NCBI GenBank assembly: GCA_038209775.1
Contig: JBBQXK010000005.1
Span: 1 to 64,000 of the forward strand
DNA from: JBBQXK01 sp038209775
Lineage (GTDB): Bacteria; Pseudomonadota; Alphaproteobacteria; Rhodobacterales; Rhodobacteraceae
Direction of reading: 5' to 3'
DNA length: 64,000 nucleotides
Program-made: the position numbers and the translations under genes
The notes under the pieces: generated by a model
Told to the model about the DNA's origin: nothing
The model's input: only the letters and a program-made list of their open reading frames with translations
The model's database searches: none
In this document: positions 24,855-30,833 of the stretch, piece by piece
Layout of the letters: every line of letters starts with the position of its first letter
Position numbering within the stretch: position 1 is the stretch's first letter

Positions 24855-25697
24855 CTAACCGCCCACCCGCATCACGATCACCCCCGCCACGATGACCAGC
24901 GCCGCCGCCGCCTTGTCGCGCGTCATCCGCTCGCCAAAGACCAGCCAGCCGATCAGCACGGCAAACAGGATCGACGTCTCGCGCAGCGCCGCCACGGTGG
25001 CGATGGGGGCCAGCGTCATCGCCCAGATCGACACCGCATAGGCCCCATAGGACGCGGCGGCAGCCACCACCGCCAGCCCCCATGCCCGCACCTCGCGCGG
25101 TATCACCGCACGCCCCCGAAACGCCAGCATGCCGCACGAAAAGATCAGCCCGTCCGCCACGAACACCCACCCCACATAGGCCACCGGCGCACCCGAGATG
25201 CGCGCCCCCAGCCCGTCGATCATCGTATAGATCGCCGTCGCCGCCGCCGACCCCAGTGCAAATGGCAGCATCCGCCGGTCCTCGCCCCGCCGGAACACGC
25301 CCTGCGCCATCAACAGGATGCCAGACCCCAGCATCAGGATGCCCAGATACTGCACCGGCGTCACCCGGTCGGGCAACAGCACCAACCCCGCCAGCGCCAC
25401 CGCCATCGGTGCCGCGCCCCGCGCGATGGGATAGACCCGGCTCAGATCGCCCCGGTCATAGGCATAGGTCAGACAGAACTTGTACCCGAAATGCGTGATC
25501 CCCGCCGCGATCACCCAAGGCACCGCCGCCACGTCGACGGGCGCACTGATCGCCACCACCGCAAGCCCGATCGGCACCTCTGCCATCGACAGGATCACCA
25601 TGCCGCCAACCCGCGACGTGCCCACCTTGATCAGCGCATTCCACAGCGCATGCAGAAACGCCGCACCGATCACCGCCAGAAAGACGCCAAGGGTCAC
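24855..25697 (-). CDS. EamA/DMT family transporter
   Basis: A 280-residue membrane protein with about ten helices arranged as two EamA halves, the normal size for the drug/metabolite transporter superfamily. Substrate unknown; typical cargo for this family includes amino acids and small metabolites. GTG start at 25697, which puts the first helix (LGVFLAVIGAAFLHALWNALIK) at the N-terminus; the longer frame adds a basic unrelated head. A hairpin repeat lies upstream, between this gene and ogt. Confidence 0.85.
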   Translation of the reverse strand: MTLGVFLAVIGAAFLHALWNALIKVGTSRVGGMVILSMAEVPIGLAVVAISAPVDVAAVPWVIAAGITHFGYKFCLTYAYDRGDLSRVYPIARGAAPMAVALAGLVLLPDRVTPVQYLGILMLGSGILLMAQGVFRRGEDRRMLPFALGSAAATAIYTMIDGLGARISGAPVAYVGWVFVADGLIFSCGMLAFRGRAVIPREVRAWGLAVVAAAASYGAYAVSIWAMTLAPIATVAALRETSILFAVLIGWLVFGERMTRDKAAAALVIVAGVIVMRVGG

Positions 25698-25796
25698 GTC
25701 ACACCGGCCCCGCCAAACAGCAGCCCCGCGCCGCCCCGCCGACACCTGCGAAATGACCGCCCGCAACGAAACCCACCCTGACGCCACCCCGCCCTT

Positions 25797-25845
25797 TCAT
25801 CTTTGCCCAAATATCCCGGGGTCCGGGGCAGCGCCCCGGAACGCC
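25797..25845 (-). repeat. Rhodobacterales-type intergenic hairpin repeat
   Basis: The sequence has the box TTTGCCCAAATATCCCGGGG followed by a perfect 8-bp stem (25822-25829 with 25833-25840) around AGC. It closely matches the element at 37784-37826. It lies downstream of ogt and upstream of the EamA gene, both on the minus strand, so it probably ends the ogt transcript. Confidence 0.7.
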
Positions 25846-25868
25846 TCCACCCGCACACCCCACCCGCC

Positions 25869-26318
25869 TCAGATCAACAGCCCCGCCGCCCCCTCGTGCC
25901 GCAACAGCGCAACCTTGGTCTCAACCCCGCCCGGGGCTGAAAACCCGCCCAGCCCATGCCGGCCCAGCACCCTGTGGCAGGGGATCAGGATCGGCACCGG
26001 GTTCGCCCCGCAGGCCTGCCCCACCGCCTGCGCCGGGGCACCCACCGCGCGGGCGATCTCGCCATAGGTCCGCGTCTCGCCCAACGGAATCGCCACCATC
26101 GCCCGGCGCACGGCGGCCTGCAGCCCCGTCCCCCAGTCCAAGGGCAGGTCGAACGCCGCCAGCCGCCGCTCGAAATAGGCGGCCAACTGCCCGCAAGCCT
26201 CGTCCAGCAGCGGCGACCCCTTGCCCCCCTCGTGCCCCCACCGCAACGCCACAATCCGCCCCGCGTCCTCGACCACCGTCAGGGGCCCGAACGGGCTGTC
26301 CATCCCCGCCCGCTTCAT
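25869..26318 (-). CDS. ogt: methylated-DNA--[protein]-cysteine S-methyltransferase
   Basis: A 149-residue O6-alkylguanine-DNA alkyltransferase. The suicide cysteine is C114 in IPCHRV, preceded by TYGEIARAVGAPAQAVGQACGANP, the helix-turn-helix DNA-binding region. It removes alkyl groups from O6-guanine in a single-turnover reaction. The ATG overlaps the stop of the upstream LysR gene by four bases, so both are co-transcribed. It is of the short Ogt type without an Ada regulatory domain. Confidence 0.93.
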   Translation of the reverse strand: MKRAGMDSPFGPLTVVEDAGRIVALRWGHEGGKGSPLLDEACGQLAAYFERRLAAFDLPLDWGTGLQAAVRRAMVAIPLGETRTYGEIARAVGAPAQAVGQACGANPVPILIPCHRVLGRHGLGGFSAPGGVETKVALLRHEGAAGLLI

Positions 26319-27187
26319 GCCGCCATCCCCTGCCGCAGTGGCCGGAACGCCTCGCGCAGCATTTCGGCCAGCCCGTCGATGGCGGGTGAAGAGCCATTCG
26401 GGTTGCGCCGCAGCACCACGCGGGCCCGGTCCACGATGGGAAACCCGTCATCGGCGGTCAGTTCGCGACACCCCGCCGGGATCGTGCTGCGCGAGATGGG
26501 CGATATCGCCAGCCCCGCCTGCGCCGCAATCCGCAACGACGCGGAGGTGTCGCACTCGAACGCCATCCGCCAGCCGATGCTTTGCTGGTCCAGCGACCGC
26601 AGCGCGAAATCGCGGCACCAGTCCGACCGGAAATACACCCCCACCGGCACCGGCGCCTGCAAGTGCTGCGCATGCGCCACCGAGGTGACCCAGACCGTCG
26701 GGTCAATGCACAAAACCTCATCGCCCGAGGTGTGGCTGCTGTCATACAGAACGGCCAGGTCGATCTGATCCGCTGTCAGCGCCGCCATCTGCGGGTTGGT
26801 GAAATCACAGCGCACCGTCACCTCGACCGCCGCATGCCGTTCCGAAAACGCCGCCAGCGCGCGCGGCAGCACGGTGCCCACATATTCATCCGGTATCCCG
26901 ATGCGAACCGGCCCGACCAGCGGCTTTTCCCGCAACGCCACCGCCGCCTCGTCCAGCAAACTGGTCACCCGCCGGGCATAGGGCAGCAACTGCTCCCCCC
27001 TTGGCGTCAGCGTCACGCCCCGCGGCAGGCGGTGGAACAGGGGCTGCCCCAGACTGTCCTCCAGCCGCCTTATCTGCATCGACACCGCCGATTGCGTCCG
27101 CCCTACCCGGTCAGCCGCCGCCGTAACGCTGCCGGTATCGGCCACCGCCAGAAACGAACGCATCAGGTCGCTGTCGAGGGGGATCAT
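26315..27187 (-). CDS. LysR family transcriptional regulator
   Basis: A 290-residue LTTR. The N-terminal winged HTH (about 5-64) reads LMRSFLAVADTGSVTAAADRV and GRTQSAVSMQIRRLEDSLGQ; the C-terminal two-lobed effector domain begins near residue 92. The start at 27187 gives the normal LTTR N-terminus but has no clear ribosome site; an ATG at 27220/27223 with AGGA upstream is an alternative. It overlaps ogt and is divergent from the DUF1127 gene. A direct repeat lies just before the start. Confidence 0.88.
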   Translation of the reverse strand: MIPLDSDLMRSFLAVADTGSVTAAADRVGRTQSAVSMQIRRLEDSLGQPLFHRLPRGVTLTPRGEQLLPYARRVTSLLDEAAVALREKPLVGPVRIGIPDEYVGTVLPRALAAFSERHAAVEVTVRCDFTNPQMAALTADQIDLAVLYDSSHTSGDEVLCIDPTVWVTSVAHAQHLQAPVPVGVYFRSDWCRDFALRSLDQQSIGWRMAFECDTSASLRIAAQAGLAISPISRSTIPAGCRELTADDGFPIVDRARVVLRRNPNGSSPAIDGLAEMLREAFRPLRQGMAA

Positions 27188-27190
27188 GCG

Positions 27191-27215
27191 GATACCATAA
27201 GTAAAACAGATACCA
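27191..27215. promoter_or_regulatory. GATACCA direct repeat in the LysR/DUF1127 divergent region
   Basis: Two copies of GATACCA (27191-27197 and 27209-27215), 18 bases apart from start to start, lie immediately upstream of the LysR start in a 104-base divergent intergenic region that is AT-richer than its surroundings. The position fits an operator, possibly for the regulator itself. No experimental or family-specific motif supports it. Confidence 0.3.
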
Positions 27216-27291
27216 CACATCATTCCTATTCGTTTGTCTTATGTCAACGCCTGCCCCATATCACGGGAACCAGACCGCAAAGGAGACCGCC

Positions 27292-27570
27292 ATGACCATC
27301 CTGACCCACATCCAGTCCCTGATCCGCCTGATCCGGGCGCAGGCACAGGTCCGCCGGTCGCTGGGCGCGGTTCTGCTGCGTGACGACGATCACCTTCTGG
27401 GCGACATCGGCCTGACCCGCCACACCGCCGCCCGCCTCATCCGCGATCCCCTGACCGGAACCGACCCCTTCGGCCATCAGGTCAGGATGAGCGCCACCTT
27501 CACCCCTGCCGCAGCAACCGGCGCAGGATCTTTCCGCTGGGCGACTTCGGGATCACCTCGACCCATGTGA
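27292..27570 (+). CDS. DUF1127 domain-containing small protein
   Basis: A 92-residue protein whose middle (about 15-55) carries the DUF1127 pattern: basic residues and LLRDDDHLLGDIGLTRHTAARLI. DUF1127 proteins are small, Arg-rich and often involved in post-transcriptional or metabolic regulation in alphaproteobacteria. Start at 27292 with AGGAG upstream. Its last about 24 codons run antisense through the end of the acyl-CoA ligase gene (27500-27570), a tail-to-tail overlap, so the C-terminal extension may not be functional. Divergent from the LysR gene. Confidence 0.83.
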   Translation: MTILTHIQSLIRLIRAQAQVRRSLGAVLLRDDDHLLGDIGLTRHTAARLIRDPLTGTDPFGHQVRMSATFTPAAATGAGSFRWATSGSPRPM

Positions 27571-29044
27571 TCGCGCGCGGCAGCTTGTAGGACGCAAGAC
27601 TGCCCGCCAGATGCGCCATGATCGCGGCCTCAGTCACCTCAGACCCCTTGGCCCGCACCACAAACGCCACCGGAACCTCACCCGCCGCCTCATCGGGGCG
27701 CGAGGTGACGGCGGCGTCGGCCACGTCAGGATGCGACAGCAGCGCCGCCTCGACCTCCGCCGGGGCCACCTGAAACCCCGATACCTTGATAAGTTCCTTC
27801 AGCCGGTCGCGGATGAAGAAATACCCGTCTCCGTCCACCGCCGCGATATCCCCGGTCCGCAACCATCCATCAGGCGTCAGCGTCGCTGCCGTGGCCGCCG
27901 GGTTGGCATGATACCCCGCCATCACCTGCGGCCCCCGTATCCACAACTCACCCTCCTCGCCCATCGCCACATCCGCCCCCGTCACCGGATCGACCAGCCG
28001 CGCATCGGTGTTGGGCGCCAACGGTCCGACCGACCCCGACCTCGCCATACCCACCGGCGTGGCATGGCTGATCGGGCTCATCTCGGTCATCCCGTAGCCC
28101 TGCACCGCATCCACATCCATCCGCCGCCCCACCGCATCGGCCAGATCACCGCTCAGCGGGGCCGCGCCCGAGAAAAGCCGCCTGACCGAAGTCAGATCGA
28201 ACTGATCGACCATCGGATGCTTGGCCAGCGCCACCACCACCGGCGGCGCACACCAGATCGTCGGCGTCCGGTACTCGGCACACAGCCGCAGGAACATCTC
28301 CAGATCAAAGCGCGGCATCGTCACCACACCGGCCCCCATCGCCAGATGCAGGTTCATCAGCACCGTCTGCCCATAGATGTGAAAGAACGGCAGGAACCCC
28401 ACCGACCAGTCACCCGCCGCCAGCCCCACCACCGCCGCCGACTGATCGACGTTCACCACCAGATTGCGATGCGTCAGCATCACCCCCTTCGGCAGCCCCG
28501 TGGTGCCCGATGAATAGGGCAGCACCGCCGTATCCCGCGTCACATCGACCGGTACCTGAGCGTCCAGCGGATCGCCCAACAGCGTACCCAGCCCCGGCGC
28601 ATCCCCCTCACCGATCAGCACAATCTCGCTCACCCCCGTCCCCGCCGCCCCCTCGCGCGCCACGGCCAGAAACGCAGGCACGGTAATCAACAGCGTGGCC
28701 CCGCTGTTGCCCAACTGGTGATGCACCTCGGGTGCGGTATAGCTCGGGTTCAGCGTGGTCACCGTGCAGCCCGCATAAAGCGGCCCATGAAACGCCACCA
28801 CATACTCGGGCATGTTCGGCGCCAGGATCGCCACCACCGTCCCCGCCCCCATCCCCCGCGCCACCAGCCCCCCCGCCAGCCTGCGGATGCCGTCCATCAC
28901 CTCGGATGCCGTCATGGCCCGCCCCGTCGGCCCATCAACCAGCACCCGCTCCCCGCCCCGCCCCTCAAGCCCCTGGAACAGCCGCTCGGTGATGGTCAGC
29001 CCGGTCAATTCTACCGGCGGAAACCGGCTCTGGATGATGTTCAT
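27500..29044 (-). CDS. AMP-dependent acyl-CoA synthetase (4-coumarate--CoA ligase-like)
   Basis: A 514-residue ANL-superfamily ligase. The AMP-binding P-loop is YSSGTTGLPKG (177-187), the A5 motif is YGMTEMSP, WLRTGDIA and the hinge DRLKELIKVSGFQV follow, and the C-terminal catalytic lysine lies in SPSGKILRR. It activates a carboxylic acid with ATP and then joins it to CoA. The sequence is closest to 4-coumarate-CoA ligase-like enzymes, but the acid cannot be named. It is downstream of and on the same strand as the LRR gene (72-base gap) and overlaps the DUF1127 gene tail to tail by 71 bases. Confidence 0.9.
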   Translation of the reverse strand: MNIIQSRFPPVELTGLTITERLFQGLEGRGGERVLVDGPTGRAMTASEVMDGIRRLAGGLVARGMGAGTVVAILAPNMPEYVVAFHGPLYAGCTVTTLNPSYTAPEVHHQLGNSGATLLITVPAFLAVAREGAAGTGVSEIVLIGEGDAPGLGTLLGDPLDAQVPVDVTRDTAVLPYSSGTTGLPKGVMLTHRNLVVNVDQSAAVVGLAAGDWSVGFLPFFHIYGQTVLMNLHLAMGAGVVTMPRFDLEMFLRLCAEYRTPTIWCAPPVVVALAKHPMVDQFDLTSVRRLFSGAAPLSGDLADAVGRRMDVDAVQGYGMTEMSPISHATPVGMARSGSVGPLAPNTDARLVDPVTGADVAMGEEGELWIRGPQVMAGYHANPAATAATLTPDGWLRTGDIAAVDGDGYFFIRDRLKELIKVSGFQVAPAEVEAALLSHPDVADAAVTSRPDEAAGEVPVAFVVRAKGSEVTEAAIMAHLAGSLASYKLPRAITWVEVIPKSPSGKILRRLLRQG

Positions 29045-29116
29045 GTGACCCCTCCCAAGGTGACGTGACGCGGATACTAGCCCGGCTGCTGAAAAGTTGC
29101 AGCCTTCATGGTGGGG

Positions 29117-30652
29117 TCAGCCGACGAAGAAACCCTTTAAGGCGTCCCACAACGTCCGGATGACACCGACAAAGGCTTGCCCGTTCTGTGAAGCCAGCCA
29201 AGTCGCAATTCCGGCTGTCGGACCGCCAAGCCGAACCAGCCAGGCCACCGCACCGCCAAGCGCGCGAAAACCCTTTGCCAGCGCGGTTGCACCCGAAACC
29301 ACTCCCGACTTTGCCATCTCGAAATAATCGCGGATGGACCGAAAGGTTGCAGCGACGCTTTCGTCCGTCCCGCCCGGACCCTCGGCAGCCTCGGCTGCGC
29401 TGATCGCCTGATCGGTCAGCCGGATGCCCTCGTCCGGGGTGGCAGCGGGGGACAGGGGGGGCAGGGTGTCGGCCTCGACCGGGGGCAGCAATAGCGGGCG
29501 AAGCTCGTCGTGCATCGTGACAAGTTGCAGCCAGCCTTCGACAAACCCCTTGTCCAGCGCGTCGGTCACATAGGTGTCGGCCAGGCCACCGCGCAGGAAC
29601 GACATCGGGCCGTCAAGCAGGATATAGGTCGGCTCGTCCATCCTAAGCGGCGCGGCAAAGGCGGCCAGCCGGGCGACAACGCGGCGGTCCACCTGCTGCG
29701 CCTCGGCATCGGCCAGCAGCATGGCAACATGGGTGCGCAAGGCAATCACGCGCAGCGCCAGTTCCTTGGGTGCCAGCCGTTCCGGCGCACCGGGGTTGGT
29801 GGCGGACAATTGGTCATCCTGCACGTCGAACCCGACCGGAGAGGCCAGCATCAGCCGCTCGGTCAGCGGCAGCGGTGCCGCGCCGCCCGGCGGGTCGCGA
29901 AAATCAGGATGCGTGCCCTTCAGGTACTGCACCGTCTCGATGGCGCACCGACGGCCATCAAGCCGCGACAGCATGTACATCCGCCGGTCCCGGTCAGGGT
30001 CGGCGGCGGGGGTGTTTTGAAAGTTAAGGTATTCGGCGCGCTCTGCGGCAAAAGCCGGAATCCGCAGAATAACGCTGATGTCCGACACCCGCGTGTTGCT
30101 CAGGTTCAGCGAGGTCAGCCCCACCATCCCCGACAGCGCCGCGATGTCCGACACCGGCGTGCGGCTCAGGTCCAGCGAGGTCAGCCCCACCAGTCCGGAC
30201 AGCGCCGCGATGTCCGACAACCGCGTGTTGCTCAGGTTCAGCGAGGTCAGCCCCACCAGTCCGGACAGCGCCGCGATGTCCGACACCGGCGTGCCGCTCA
30301 GGTTCAGCGAGGTCAACCCCGCCATCCCGGACAGCGCCGCGATGTCCGACACCTGCGTGTCGCTCAGGTCCAGCGAGGTCAGCCCCACCATCCCGGAAAG
30401 CGCCGCAATGTCGCGCAGTCGAAAACCACTGAACGGTGTCACTTTTCCGTCAGCCGTCCGATCCCCCGCAAACAACCCCCGCAGATTGGTCAGGGTGGCG
30501 ATTTCTTTTGGCAGAGCCGTCAGCGCGGTCAGGTCAGAAAGGTCCAGAACCTCCGCCCCGGTCTCGCGCACTACGGCAATCAGGCGCAGCGCCTCGGCCC
30601 GCGCTGCGCCCTCATCCTCCTGCCACTCCTCGCGTCCGTAGTCCTGATCCAA
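29117..30652 (-). CDS. leucine-rich-repeat protein of unknown function
   Basis: A 511-residue protein. After a short acidic head, an LRR region (about 35-195) carries repeats of 22 residues with the pattern LSGxVGLTSLxLSxTxVSDIA, of the internalin/bacterial type. Residues 200-430 are a helical, charged domain I do not recognise. The last about 70 residues contain Gly/Ala-rich hydrophobic stretches (SGVVSGATALAKGF..., AVAWLVRLGG) that could insert in or bind a membrane. TTG start with GGGGGA upstream. It is isolated between an acyl-CoA ligase and ileS. LRRs imply protein binding; the layout of sensor repeats plus a hydrophobic C-terminus could suit an effector or immunity protein, which is speculation. 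Confidence 0.75.
   Translation of the reverse strand: MDQDYGREEWQEDEGAARAEALRLIAVVRETGAEVLDLSDLTALTALPKEIATLTNLRGLFAGDRTADGKVTPFSGFRLRDIAALSGMVGLTSLDLSDTQVSDIAALSGMAGLTSLNLSGTPVSDIAALSGLVGLTSLNLSNTRLSDIAALSGLVGLTSLDLSRTPVSDIAALSGMVGLTSLNLSNTRVSDISVILRIPAFAAERAEYLNFQNTPAADPDRDRRMYMLSRLDGRRCAIETVQYLKGTHPDFRDPPGGAAPLPLTERLMLASPVGFDVQDDQLSATNPGAPERLAPKELALRVIALRTHVAMLLADAEAQQVDRRVVARLAAFAAPLRMDEPTYILLDGPMSFLRGGLADTYVTDALDKGFVEGWLQLVTMHDELRPLLLPPVEADTLPPLSPAATPDEGIRLTDQAISAAEAAEGPGGTDESVAATFRSIRDYFEMAKSGVVSGATALAKGFRALGGAVAWLVRLGGPTAGIATWLASQNGQAFVGVIRTLWDALKGFFVG
30078..30407 (-). repeat. five tandem 66-bp repeats in the LRR gene
   Basis: Units begin at 30078, 30144, 30210, 30276 and 30342, each 66 bases (22 codons). 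They are nearly identical at DNA level, including synonymous positions, with changes concentrated in the variable LRR positions. This indicates recent expansion or gene conversion and a locus prone to copy-number change. Confidence 0.92.
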
Positions 30653-30663
30653 CCCGTCCCCCG

Positions 30664-30766
30664 CCCGATTCGCAGCCTGTCGTTAACCTGGCCCGATGCG
30701 ACCAACCCTGTGCATCGAATGCATACGCCCTGTGCATGCAATGCACACACGCATTTCCCCCCGAAA
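30664..30766. repeat. GTTAAC / TGCAT-cluster intergenic element, copy B
   Basis: Same block order as 4152-4244: CCCGATTCGC (30664-30673), GTTAAC (30682-30687) again beginning 18 bases after the start of that block, a TGCAT/TGCATACG cluster (30711-30752), then CCCCCCGAAA. It fills the gap between the ileS stop and the LRR start (both minus strand). It could affect LRR expression or the ileS upstream/downstream boundary; role unknown. Confidence 0.55.
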
Positions 30767-30833
30767 CCCAACCGTAACCCCCCCGCCCCGCCCCCTTGTC
30801 GGGGGCGGCACCAAGGTCACAACAACGCCCGTC

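Noticed and set aside
30078..30407. Tandem repeats as a CRISPR array
   Set aside because: Contiguous 66-bp coding units with no spacers; they encode LRRs.
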